This document shows, in pieces, positions 32,460 to 40,536 of a stretch of DNA of 64,000 nt. Origin of the DNA: Bradyrhizobium niftali. Its GTDB lineage: Bacteria; Pseudomonadota; Alphaproteobacteria; Rhizobiales; Xanthobacteraceae. Made by a program: the position numbers and the translations under genes. Location of the stretch: the NCBI RefSeq assembly GCF_004571025.1, contig NZ_SPQT01000001.1, positions 620,001-684,000 on the forward strand. Direction: 5' to 3'. The notes beneath the pieces were generated by a model. It was given only the letters and a program-made list of their open reading frames with translations, did no database searches and was not told the origin of the DNA. Numbering within the stretch: the first letter of the stretch is position 1; each line of letters starts with the position of its first letter.

Positions 32460-32825
32460 TTGCGTTCTCCTCCGTTGATGCTGGATAGGAATGCTTTGAT
32501 GCCGCCGCGCGGGGAGCCCGAACGACGGACGAACCGATTGAAAGCATTGCTGCAGCGCCAAATCATGGGCGCGGCCGACGCGAGTCTGCTCGGCCGGGCG
32601 TCAGCAGCCATGATGTTGCTTGCCGCTCGAACAACGGGCCCATCGGCGAATGCGGGCGGGCCTTATCTGAAGCGATGAAAGGTCGTTGGCCCTGCCGCGA
32701 TGCGCGACCGGCGGTGCTGCTGCTGCCGGCTGTCCGAGCACGGCGACTGTCCACACGATCGAGTCTCTCAAAATCGGTGCCCTGCAACATCATTGTCATG
32801 GCCACCGGTCCCTGACCGGCGAGGA

Positions 32826-32847
32826 ATTACTTAAAGCCTAAAGTATT
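32826..32847. promoter_or_regulatory. Shared operator-like palindrome, copy 1 (Liv importer side)
   Basis: Arms ATTACTTAA (32826-32834) and TAAAGTATT (32839-32847) flank the spacer AGCC; seven of nine arm positions are complementary. Read on the minus strand, the site plus flank matches the copy at 41266 in 20 of 25 positions. A minus-strand TTGACG box (32859-32864) lies 11 bp upstream. Confidence 0.55.
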
Positions 32848-33016
32848 ATCGGTGGGGCCGTCAACACGTGTCACGGTGCTGTCAGAAAAAAATGTCGTTG
32901 CATACAATTTCGTCAGAGCGCGGCGCTTCTTTGCCATTGGGCCGGACGAAATGGCCGTGCCTGCCCTGTCGTGACGGGGCCCGTCGGCGGCGCCGCCGCG
33001 CGCATTTGACGCGTGA

Positions 33017-33038
33017 ATTAGTTTATGATTGAAATATA
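33017..33038. promoter_or_regulatory. Shared operator-like palindrome, copy 2 (racemase-like operon side)
   Basis: ATTAGTTTA (33017-33025), TGAT, TGAAATATA (33030-33038). The site plus flank matches the copy at 41266 in 18 of 25 positions by eye, although its own symmetry is weaker. It follows a TTGACG box (33006-33011) and lies 52 bp upstream of the ATG at 33091. Confidence 0.45.
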
Positions 33039-33090
33039 TTCATCGGCAGCCGACGACCGATCCTCCGATCACCGCTTGAGGAGAAGGACG

Positions 33091-33873
33091 ATGCGCATCT
33101 TCTGGCAGAGCTTCGTTGATGCGAGCGTGAACGCGCCCTACATGGCGCGGCTGTCGGAATACCTCAACAACATCGCTGCATCGGGCACGACGGTTCATGT
33201 CGAGGGCATTACGCCGCCGGACCGGGAGTTCGGGCGGCTCGCGGAATTGCGCTGCGCCGTCCAGGCGATCGACAACGGCATCGCGGCCGAGGAGGGCGGG
33301 TTCGACGCCTTCGTGATGGGGCATTTCCAGGATCCCGGACTCTACGAGCTGCGCTCGGCGCTCGACATTCCCGTGATCGGGACCGGCGAGGCGACGTTGC
33401 TGGCGGCCTCGCAGCTGGGCCGGCGATTAGGCCTTGTCACGCTCGATCCTGTCTTCGAGGTCTGGCACTATGAGCAGGCCGAGCGTTACGGCCTCGGCGG
33501 CCGCGTGGTCCACGTGACTGGTCTTGGCTGCAGGCCGGAGGATTTCGCCGATGCGTTCGCCGGAGACGATGCCGCGCAAGCCCGCATGATCGAGGATTTT
33601 GTCGCCTGTGCACGTCCGCTGGTCGAGCGCGGCGCGGATGTCGTGATTCCGGCCGGCGTGCTGCCGGGTCTCCTGATCGGCAGGGAGCATGGCCTGAAGA
33701 TCGGCCACGCGCCGGTGGTCAACTGTGCGGCCGTGGCGCTGAAGAGTGCCGAGATGTGGGTGCAGCTCCGGAAGCTCAATGGCACCGAGCCCAGCCGGGG
33801 GCCGAGCTTCAAGCGGGCCAGCGCCCAGGCGCGCGACGATTTCCGCGCGCTGCTTGCCCGCAACAGCCGCTAG
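33091..33873 (+). CDS. Asp/Glu/hydantoin racemase-fold protein lacking both catalytic cysteines
   Basis: The ATG at 33091 follows GAGGAGAAGGACG; upstream in-frame codons lie in the promoter. The 260-residue protein has the two-lobed racemase pattern, with FVMGHFQDPGLYELRS near residue 75 and GADVVIPAGVLPGLL near residue 185. In hydantoin racemases the corresponding positions are catalytic Cys (ACF-DPGL and LGCAGM); here they are His78 and about Ala188. It is therefore unlikely to be a two-base Cys racemase. A decarboxylase, isomerase or hydratase role in the aromatic pathway is possible. It heads a long plus-strand operon reaching to 40423. Confidence 0.75.
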   Translation: MRIFWQSFVDASVNAPYMARLSEYLNNIAASGTTVHVEGITPPDREFGRLAELRCAVQAIDNGIAAEEGGFDAFVMGHFQDPGLYELRSALDIPVIGTGEATLLAASQLGRRLGLVTLDPVFEVWHYEQAERYGLGGRVVHVTGLGCRPEDFADAFAGDDAAQARMIEDFVACARPLVERGADVVIPAGVLPGLLIGREHGLKIGHAPVVNCAAVALKSAEMWVQLRKLNGTEPSRGPSFKRASAQARDDFRALLARNSR

Positions 33874-33888
33874 TCCTGGAGAATAATC

Positions 33889-34317
33889 ATGATGGTTCCC
33901 GAGAAGATCCTGTACGAGACCGAGGTGACGGCGACCGGAGGTCGGGATGGCAAGGCTGCCAGCGCCGACGGTCTCCTGTCGGTATCGCTGTCCTTGCCGA
34001 AATCGATGGGGGGCCCCGGCGGCGAAGGCACCAATCCCGAGCAGCTCTTTGCGGCCGGCTATGCCGCGTGCTTTCTCGGTGCGGTCAAGCTCGTCGCGCG
34101 CACCCGCAAGGTTGCGCCAGCCGCCGAGCCATCCGTGACGGCAAAGGTTGCGATGGGGCCGGTTCCGGTCGGATATGCGCTCGCTGTCGAGCTGAAGGTC
34201 AATCTGCCCGGTGTCGAGAAATCAGTGGCCGAAGAGGTCGTCGCCGGCGCGCACGAGCGTTGCCCCTATTCGAACGCAACCCGCGGCAATATTGCCGTGA
34301 AGCTGACGGTGGTCTGA
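33889..34317 (+). CDS. Ohr/OsmC family peroxiredoxin-like protein
   Basis: The 142-residue protein has both Ohr motifs: GTNPEQLFAAGYAACF with Cys61 and AHERCPYSNATRGN with Cys125. These reduce organic hydroperoxides with lipoyl-dependent recycling. It lies 15 bp after the racemase-like gene and 25 bp before the thiolase-like gene. Presence inside a catabolic operon suggests protection from peroxides formed by the flavin monooxygenase, or a recruited function on pathway intermediates. Confidence 0.88.
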   Translation: MMVPEKILYETEVTATGGRDGKAASADGLLSVSLSLPKSMGGPGGEGTNPEQLFAAGYAACFLGAVKLVARTRKVAPAAEPSVTAKVAMGPVPVGYALAVELKVNLPGVEKSVAEEVVAGAHERCPYSNATRGNIAVKLTVV

Positions 34318-34342
34318 GGCGGATGAACGAGGCGGGCGGTCG

Positions 34343-35521
34343 GTGACCAATTCCTTACGCACACCGTACGACGGCGTCGTGATTGCGGCTCCCGTCACGA
34401 TTCCCTATGTGCGCTACTCCATCGAAAGCGCGCAGTGGTGGATCGGCCGTGCGCTCAGTGCGCTCGTCGCGCAGGCCGGCATCAAAGCCTCCGACATCGA
34501 CGGCCTGTGCGTCTCCAGCTTCACCATGGGCACCGACAGCGGGATCGGGTTGACGCAGCATTTCGGGCTCTGCGTGCGATGGCTGGATACGATTCCGCTC
34601 GGTGGCGCCAGCGCCGTCGCCGGATTGCGAAAGGCGGCGCGCGCGGTTCAGGCTCATGACGCCGACATCGTGGCGTGCGTGGCGGGTGACACCAACCACG
34701 TCGATTCCTTCCGGCTGACGCTCGAGAACTTCTCGCGCTTCAACCAGGATGCCGTCTATCCCTACGGCGCGGGTGGCGCCAATGCGAGCTTCGCGCTGAT
34801 TGCGCGCAACTATATGCGCACCTTCGGCGTCACGCGGGAGGATGTCGGTCGGATCGCGGTCGCACAGCGCGCCAATGCGCTGCGCAATCCGCACGCATTG
34901 ATGAAGGCGCCGTTGACGCTCGAACAGTATCTCGCGGCCCGGCCGATCTCCGATCCCATCCATCTCTTCGACTGCGTGATGCCCTGCGCCGGCGCGGAAG
35001 CGTTCCTAGTCATGCGCGAAGACACCGCGGCATCGCTCGGGCTGCCTGCGGCGCGACTGCTGTCGACGATCGAGCGGCACAACGCCTTTGCCGACGACCC
35101 CATGCAGGTGCGCGGCGGCTGGGCGATGGATATCGGCGAGCTCTATGCGATGGCCGGCGTGAAGCCTGACGATCTCGATGTCGTCCAGACCTACGACGAC
35201 TATCCCGTCATCACGATGATGCAGTTCGAGGATCTCGGCTTCTGCAAGAAGGGGGAGGGGGCCGAGTTCGTGCGCCAGCACGACCTCACCATCGACGGTG
35301 ACTTTCCGCACAACACCTCGGGCGGACAACTCTCGGCCGGGCAGGCCGGCGCTGCCGGCGCCTATCTCGGCCTCGTCGAAGGACTGCGGCAGGTTCTGGG
35401 GACTGCAGGCCCCACCCAGGTCAGGAATGCGAGCCTCGCCTTGGCCTCGGGGTTCGGTATGATCAACTACGATCGCGGTCTCGCCTCGGGCGCCGCGATC
35501 TTTGCAGGGCCGTCGCGATGA
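34343..35521 (+). CDS. Thiolase-fold protein (SCP2/lipid-transfer thiolase-like), catalytic residues altered
   Basis: The 392-residue protein starts with GTG at 34343 and has the thiolase fold pattern of the nonspecific lipid-transfer subgroup. The nucleophile region reads PLGGASAVAGL with no Cys, and the C-terminal GGxxxxGHP motif reads SGGQLSAGQAGAAGAY, replacing the catalytic His by Gln. Such proteins usually pair with a DUF35 (Zn-ribbon/OB-fold) partner, which is exactly the next gene, overlapping by ATGA. It may catalyse C-C bond cleavage or act as a binding scaffold; classical thiolysis seems doubtful. Confidence 0.82.
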   Translation: MTNSLRTPYDGVVIAAPVTIPYVRYSIESAQWWIGRALSALVAQAGIKASDIDGLCVSSFTMGTDSGIGLTQHFGLCVRWLDTIPLGGASAVAGLRKAARAVQAHDADIVACVAGDTNHVDSFRLTLENFSRFNQDAVYPYGAGGANASFALIARNYMRTFGVTREDVGRIAVAQRANALRNPHALMKAPLTLEQYLAARPISDPIHLFDCVMPCAGAEAFLVMREDTAASLGLPAARLLSTIERHNAFADDPMQVRGGWAMDIGELYAMAGVKPDDLDVVQTYDDYPVITMMQFEDLGFCKKGEGAEFVRQHDLTIDGDFPHNTSGGQLSAGQAGAAGAYLGLVEGLRQVLGTAGPTQVRNASLALASGFGMINYDRGLASGAAIFAGPSR

Positions 35522-36759
35522 TAGAGCCGATCAAGCCGCCCCGGCGCAAGAACCCGCTGCTGCGGACGCGGCTGCCTGCGTCGCCGCCTAGGCCGCGCAG
35601 CAGGACGTCGCATGGGTTCACGCGGGCAGCCGCCGAAGGCCGCTTCATGCTGCAACGCTGCGAGGCTTGCGGTGCCTTTGCCTATCCGGCGCGGGAGGCA
35701 TGTCCGTCCTGCCTGTCGTCCGGCCTCACCTTCGTCGATGCGCCGCGCCGGGGCATGCTTCTTTCCGAGGCCACGGCGCGCGTGCCGAGCGACGTCTATT
35801 TCCGCGAACGGGCGCCCTGGCGCATCGGCCTCGTCAGGATGGACTGCGGTCCGACGATCGTCGCACATCTCCATGCCGACTGCGTGGAGGGCGCGCCGGT
35901 TCGCATGTCGCTTCAGCTCGACAAGAGCGGTCAGGCGGTGGCCTTTGCCCATCCCGAGGGGGAGACTCCCAACATGGCAGACGACAAGCAGTGGCGGGAA
36001 ATGACGGCCGATCCGAAATTCCGGCGCGTGCTCGTGACCAACGGCCGCAGCGTGATCGGCCAGGAAGCCGTCGCCGCCTTGAAGGCCGCGGGCGCCAGGA
36101 CGGTCTTCGTCGGCGTTGCCGAGCCGTGGCGGCCTTTCGCCGGCGAGAAGCTGCTGCGCGGCCAGGACGGGATCGAGATCGTGACCCTTGACGCGGCCGA
36201 CGAAAAATCCGCGGCCGATCTCGCCGCCGACATCGGCGGCAAGGTCGATATCCTCGTCAACACGACGGAATATGTGCGGCCGGGCGGCCTGCTCGACCGC
36301 AGGGGCACGAGCATCGCACGGGACGAGATCGACCAGGCCTATCTCGGCTTCATCAACCTCGCGCAGGCCTTTGGCCTCGCCATGCGGATGCGGGGTGCCG
36401 ATGGCATCAACAACAGTGCGGCGTGGGTCAACATTCTCTCGGTCTATGCGCTGTCGAACTGGCCTGCCTTTGGCGCCTACTCGGCCTCGCAAGCGGCGTG
36501 CCTGTCGCTCTCGCACTGTCTTCGTGCCGAGCTCAGGCCCGGCGGCGTCAGGGTGATGAATCTGTTCACCGGGCCCGTCGACACCGAATGGTTCCAGACC
36601 GTGCCGCCGCCGAAGGTCGCGCCGCGCGCCATCGCGCAGGCGATCGTGTCGGGGCTCAAAGGCGGGCTCGAGGAGATGTATGTCGGGGATGTCGCCGAGG
36701 AGATCCGGCAGCGTCTGGCGGCCAATCCGAAAGCGCTCGAGCGCGAGCTCGACAGGTGA
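35518..36759 (+). CDS. Fusion of a DUF35 Zn-ribbon/OB-fold domain with a short-chain dehydrogenase domain
   Basis: Residues about 40-145 form the DUF35 part with a zinc ribbon (Cys48, Cys51, Cys62, Cys65) and an OB-fold. Residues about 168-395 form an SDR domain. The SDR cofactor loop is atypical (TNGRSVIG at 174-181), the NNAG motif reads NTTE, and the YxxxK active site reads YSASQ (Tyr321, Gln325), so the essential Lys is lost. An internal ATG at 35974 with GAGGGGGAG in front could also produce the SDR part alone. DUF35 partners channel acyl-CoA to thiolases, so this is probably a non-redox or altered subunit of a complex with the preceding thiolase-like protein. Confidence 0.82.
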   Translation: MIEPIKPPRRKNPLLRTRLPASPPRPRSRTSHGFTRAAAEGRFMLQRCEACGAFAYPAREACPSCLSSGLTFVDAPRRGMLLSEATARVPSDVYFRERAPWRIGLVRMDCGPTIVAHLHADCVEGAPVRMSLQLDKSGQAVAFAHPEGETPNMADDKQWREMTADPKFRRVLVTNGRSVIGQEAVAALKAAGARTVFVGVAEPWRPFAGEKLLRGQDGIEIVTLDAADEKSAADLAADIGGKVDILVNTTEYVRPGGLLDRRGTSIARDEIDQAYLGFINLAQAFGLAMRMRGADGINNSAAWVNILSVYALSNWPAFGAYSASQAACLSLSHCLRAELRPGGVRVMNLFTGPVDTEWFQTVPPPKVAPRAIAQAIVSGLKGGLEEMYVGDVAEEIRQRLAANPKALERELDR

Positions 36760-36793
36760 CATCGAGATTTCAACCAAGCCGGAGGACGTGACG

Positions 36794-37576
36794 ATGCAAG
36801 GCAACAATCTCCTGGAGCTGGCGGGTGCGATTTCTTCCGGCGCGGTGCGCGTCGTCGATCTGACCTTCACGCTCAGTCCGGACTTTCCGGTCATCGTGCT
36901 GCCGCCGGAGTTCGGCCAGGCGGCGCCGGTCCGCATCCAGGAAATCTCGCGATACGACGGTCGCGGCCCGGCCTGGTACTGGAATAACATTACGTTTGGC
37001 GAACACACCGGCACGCATTTCGATGCGCCGATTCACTGGTTCACCGGCAAGAACCTGCCGAACAATGCCGTCGACACGATGCCGGCCAAGGACATGATCG
37101 CGCCGGCCTGCGTCATCGATTGCTCCGCGCAGGCGGCCCAGGATCCCGATTTCCTGCTGACCGTCCCGCTCGTCGAAGCCTGGGAAGCCAAGCACGGTCG
37201 GATCCCCGAGCGGAATTGGGTGCTGCTCAGGACCGACTGGTCGAAGAAGGGCTGGCGCGACTACTCCAATCTCGGGGACGACGGCGCGCACACGCCGGGC
37301 CCGAACCCTGATGTCATGAAGTGGCTGGTGGAGGAGCGCGGCATCATCGGGTTTGGCACCGAGACCATCGGCACGGATGCGGGGCAGGCCGGGCATTTCG
37401 AGCCGCCTTATCCCGCGCATCACTTCCTGCACGGCGGGGGTCGCTACGGCCTGCAATGCCTGTGCAACCTGGATCAGCTTCCGGCCACCGGGGCCGTCAT
37501 CGTGGCCTCGCCGCTGAAGATCCAGAACGGCTCCGGCAGTCCGCTTCGCGTCATCGCGCTGGTCTCGTCGACCTGA
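36794..37576 (+). CDS. Cyclase-family metal-dependent hydrolase (isatin hydrolase/kynurenine formamidase-like)
   Basis: The ATG at 36794 lies 9 bp after GGAGG; an in-frame GTG at 36788 is too close. The 260-residue protein contains the family metal motif HxGTHxDxPxH as HTGTHFDAPIH (His71, His75, Asp77, His81), which binds Mn or Zn. Family members include isatin hydrolase (isatin to isatinate) and bacterial kynurenine formamidase. Both products lead towards anthranilate chemistry, matching the anthraniloyl/salicylyl-CoA-type monooxygenase downstream. Aromatic residues near the motif (WYWNN and HW) are compatible with an aromatic pocket. I favour isatin hydrolase but cannot distinguish by sequence alone. 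Confidence 0.82.
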   Translation: MQGNNLLELAGAISSGAVRVVDLTFTLSPDFPVIVLPPEFGQAAPVRIQEISRYDGRGPAWYWNNITFGEHTGTHFDAPIHWFTGKNLPNNAVDTMPAKDMIAPACVIDCSAQAAQDPDFLLTVPLVEAWEAKHGRIPERNWVLLRTDWSKKGWRDYSNLGDDGAHTPGPNPDVMKWLVEERGIIGFGTETIGTDAGQAGHFEPPYPAHHFLHGGGRYGLQCLCNLDQLPATGAVIVASPLKIQNGSGSPLRVIALVSST

Positions 37577-37633
37577 AGCGAATCCATGGCGCTTGCCAAT
37601 CGGAACAAGAAGTCCTCACGAAAGACAGGTGCC

Positions 37634-38791
37634 ATGAACTTGATCAAGAGCCTGCTGGCCTCCACTGCATTGCTTCTTGCCGTCCCTCAGGCCGTCCAAG
37701 CCGAGATCCTCGTCGGCTTCGTCACCGGTCTCAGCGGGCCGGTGTCGTCGATTGGAATTCCGAACGGGAAGGGGATCGCGGCGGGCCAAGTCTATCTCGG
37801 TGAGATCGGTGGCGAGAAGGTCCGCGTCATCCAGTTGGACGACGGCTCCGATCCGACCGCGTCGGCGCGCAACGCCCGCAAGCTCGTCGAGCAGGAAAAA
37901 GTCGATGTCCTCATGGGCACGTCCGGTGCGCCCCAGACGCTCGCGATGGCGACCGCGGCCATCGAGATGAGGATTCCGATGATCGCGGTGTCCCCGATCG
38001 CGCCGGTGCCGCCGGGCGAGGGCGGTCCCTGGGTCGTGCAGACGCCGCAACCGACGCCGCTGCTGTTGCAGGGCATCGTCGACAACATGAAGGCGAAGGG
38101 ATTGAAGAGCGTCGCGTTCATCGGCTTCTCCGACGCGTTAGGTGACCTCTTCTACGATTCCCTGGTGCAGGCCGCCAAGTCGGCGGACATCAAGGTGATC
38201 GCCAATGAGCGCTACGCGCGTTCGGACTCTTCGGTCACGGCGCAGGTGCTGCGCGTCGTCGCCGCGCATCCCGATGCGATCATGTTGGGTGGGACGGGAA
38301 CGCCCGGTGCGCTGCCGGTGATCGCGCTGTCTGAGCGCGGCTACAAGGGGCCGCTCTATGGCAATCACGGCATGATCAGCGCCGATTTCCTTCGTCTTGC
38401 CGGCAAGGCCGCCAACGGCATCATCTGCCCGACCGGGCCGGTGACCGCGGCGGAGCAGCTTCCGGCCAGCAATCCGATCCAGAAGGTTGCACTGGATTTC
38501 CGCGCGGCCTTCGCGAAGGCGAACGGCGAGGCGCCGACGGATTCATTCTCGTCCTATTCCTTCGACGGCTGGCTGGTCTTCGCCGATGCTGCCAAGCGCG
38601 CGATGGCGACCGGCGCCAAGCCCGGTTCGCCGGAATTCCGGACCGCGCTTCGTCAGGCGCTGTTCACGACCAAGGAGGTCGTCGGGACGCAGGGCGTCTA
38701 CACCTACACGCCGGCGGACCGCCATGGCGTCGACGATCGCTCACGCGTCATGGTCCAGATCGAGGACGGTAAATACAAGCTGTTGCCCTGA
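37634..38791 (+). CDS. ABC transporter substrate-binding protein, LivJ/type I fold (second paralogue)
   Basis: I choose the ATG at 37634 because the signal peptide (NLIKSLLASTALLLAVPQAVQA) begins there; an ATG at 37586 would add a basic 16-residue extension. The 385-residue protein opens its mature part with EILVGFVTGLSGPVSSIGIP and is a close paralogue of the receptor at 31311. No permease genes accompany it, so it presumably delivers ligand to the Liv-type importer encoded at 27749-31268. Its place between the cyclase and CoA-ligase genes points to an aromatic acid ligand. Confidence 0.9.
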   Translation: MNLIKSLLASTALLLAVPQAVQAEILVGFVTGLSGPVSSIGIPNGKGIAAGQVYLGEIGGEKVRVIQLDDGSDPTASARNARKLVEQEKVDVLMGTSGAPQTLAMATAAIEMRIPMIAVSPIAPVPPGEGGPWVVQTPQPTPLLLQGIVDNMKAKGLKSVAFIGFSDALGDLFYDSLVQAAKSADIKVIANERYARSDSSVTAQVLRVVAAHPDAIMLGGTGTPGALPVIALSERGYKGPLYGNHGMISADFLRLAGKAANGIICPTGPVTAAEQLPASNPIQKVALDFRAAFAKANGEAPTDSFSSYSFDGWLVFADAAKRAMATGAKPGSPEFRTALRQALFTTKEVVGTQGVYTYTPADRHGVDDRSRVMVQIEDGKYKLLP

Positions 38792-38800
38792 GGTCGGAGC

Positions 38801-40423
38801 ATGAGCGTGACGGAGAACGTGACGCCGGCCTGGGCGCGTGCGGTGACGTCGTTTCCGCCGTCGGACCGGATTCTGTCCACCATTCTCACGCGCCAGGCCG
38901 AGCGCTATGGCGATCGCACCCTGCTGGTTGCGGGTGAGACGCGCTGGACCTTTGCGCAGACCGCGGCGATCGCGGCCGCGTCGGCCCAGGCGCTCGTCGA
39001 TGCGGGGATCAAGCCGGGCGATCGGGTCGCGCTGATGTGTTCGAACCGTCCGGAGTTTTTGCAGGTCTATCTCGGCTGCGCATGGCTCGGGGCCATCGCA
39101 GTCCCGATCAATACCGCGCTCCGCGGTTTCCAGCTCTCCCACATCTTCCGCAACTCGCGTCCCGCGCTCCTCGTCGTCGAGGCTCAGTTCGTTGTCGCGA
39201 TCGAGAGTGTCGAGGCGGGTGTCGAGCTGCCGCCCCGGACCTGGATCATCGGGGCTGCCGCCGACGCAATCGACGCCGGGCTTTCCGCGTTACCGTTGCC
39301 GGCGCTCGGAGCCGCGGCGCCGGCGGCTGCCGTCCGCCCCGGCGACACCGTTGCGATCCTCTACACATCGGGCACCACGGGGCCTGCAAAGGGTGTGTGC
39401 TGTCCGCAGGCGCAGCTGTTCTGGTGGGGCATCTATTCGGCGCGAGCGCTCGGCGTCCGCGAGGGCGATGTGCTGTTCACGACGCTGCCCCTGTTCCACA
39501 CCAACGCGCTGAATGCGTTCTATCAGGCGCTTCTGAACGGGTGCACCTATGTGCTGGAGCCGAAATTCTCCGCCTCCGGCTTCTGGGCCGCCGCCCAGCG
39601 GCACAATGCGACGGTCGGCTATCTGCTCGGCGCGATGGCGTCGATGCTTCTGGCGCAGCCGAAGAATGCGAACGATTCGGCCCATCGTCTGCGCGTTGCG
39701 CTTGGCGGCGGCGTGCCGCCGCAAATCCACGGTCCTTTCCTCGCGCGGTTTGGCGTGCCGCTGGTCGACGGCTACGGGTCGACCGAGACAAACTTCGTGT
39801 TCGCAGGCACGATCCCGTCCGATCGTCCGGGAACGATGGGCTATCTCGCCGACGGAATCGAGGCGCGGGTCGTCGACGAGAATGATTCAGCACTTCCGGA
39901 TGGACAGGCCGGGGAACTGCTGCTTCGCGCAAGAGAGCCCTTTGCCTTCGCCGCCGGCTATTTCGGCATGCCGGAGAAGACGGTCGAGGCGTGGCGAAAT
40001 CTGTGGTTTCACTCGGGCGATCGGGTCGTTCGGGATTCTGACGGACACTATCGCTTCATCGACCGCATGAAGGATTCCATCCGCAGGCGCGGCGAGAACG
40101 TATCCTCATGGGAGGTCGAGCAGGCCATCCAGTCCCATCCCGCGGTCGCCGCCTGCGCGATCTACCCGCTGCCGTCGGAATTGGGAGAGGACGAGGTTGC
40201 GGCTGCGATCCTGCTGGAACCGGGCCAGTTGCTGGAGCCCGTCGACATCGTCAGGCATTGCGAAGGGCAGATCGCCTATTTCGCCATCCCGCGCTATGTG
40301 CGCATTCTGAGCCAGATGCCGTTGACGGAGAACGGCAAGATCAAGAAGGGCGTGCTGCGCGAGGCGGGCGTCACCACGGACACATGGGATCGCGAGGCGG
40401 CCGGAGTGAGGTTGCGGCGCTAG
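38801..40423 (+). CDS. AMP-forming acyl-CoA synthetase/aryl-CoA ligase (second)
   Basis: The 540-residue protein has the adenylate motif AILYTSGTTGPAKGV, the DGYGSTETNFV motif, the hinge FHSGDRVVRD...DRMKDSIRRRGENVS region and a C-terminal LTENGKIKKGVLRE with the catalytic Lys. It resembles the crotonobetaine/carnitine-CoA ligase branch, which also includes aryl-CoA ligases. As the last gene of the operon, preceding a repeat element and the MarR/monooxygenase genes, it is a candidate to form the aroyl-CoA (anthraniloyl-CoA or salicylyl-CoA) used by the monooxygenase at 41335. Confidence 0.88.
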   Translation: MSVTENVTPAWARAVTSFPPSDRILSTILTRQAERYGDRTLLVAGETRWTFAQTAAIAAASAQALVDAGIKPGDRVALMCSNRPEFLQVYLGCAWLGAIAVPINTALRGFQLSHIFRNSRPALLVVEAQFVVAIESVEAGVELPPRTWIIGAAADAIDAGLSALPLPALGAAAPAAAVRPGDTVAILYTSGTTGPAKGVCCPQAQLFWWGIYSARALGVREGDVLFTTLPLFHTNALNAFYQALLNGCTYVLEPKFSASGFWAAAQRHNATVGYLLGAMASMLLAQPKNANDSAHRLRVALGGGVPPQIHGPFLARFGVPLVDGYGSTETNFVFAGTIPSDRPGTMGYLADGIEARVVDENDSALPDGQAGELLLRAREPFAFAAGYFGMPEKTVEAWRNLWFHSGDRVVRDSDGHYRFIDRMKDSIRRRGENVSSWEVEQAIQSHPAVAACAIYPLPSELGEDEVAAAILLEPGQLLEPVDIVRHCEGQIAYFAIPRYVRILSQMPLTENGKIKKGVLREAGVTTDTWDREAAGVRLRR

Positions 40424-40522
40424 AGCATGGTCCGGAAAAGCGCGCAGCAGTTTTCCGAAAAGACCATGCTCAAACGATAACCCAAAGCGCGATGACGATT
40501 CATGCCAATCTCATCGCGCTTT
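40423..40522. repeat. Composite stem-loop intergenic repeat
   Basis: Two inverted repeats lie side by side. The first has arms GAGCATGGTC (40423-40432) and GACCATGCTC (40462-40471) with an inner pair CGGAAAA/TTTTCCG. The second has perfect 12-bp arms AAAGCGCGATGA (40484-40495) and TCATCGCGCTTT (40511-40522). This composite is, from memory, a common dispersed element in Bradyrhizobium-type genomes. It begins at the last base of the CoA-ligase gene and may act as a bidirectional terminator between that operon and the convergent MarR gene. Confidence 0.8.
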
Positions 40523-40536
40523 AACCGTCGGTCCGC

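Larger units (their letters stand above)
32460..33090. other. 631-bp divergent control region between the Liv importer and the racemase-like operon
   Basis: No convincing gene lies here; a minus-strand frame at 32563-32805 has composition like shadow sequence. The region contains two copies of the shared AT-rich palindrome (32826-32847 and 33017-33038), each preceded by a TTGACG box in the direction of the respective operon (32859-32864 on the minus strand, 33006-33011 on the plus strand). The long untranslated stretch between the left site and the binding-protein ATG is unexplained. Confidence 0.6.
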
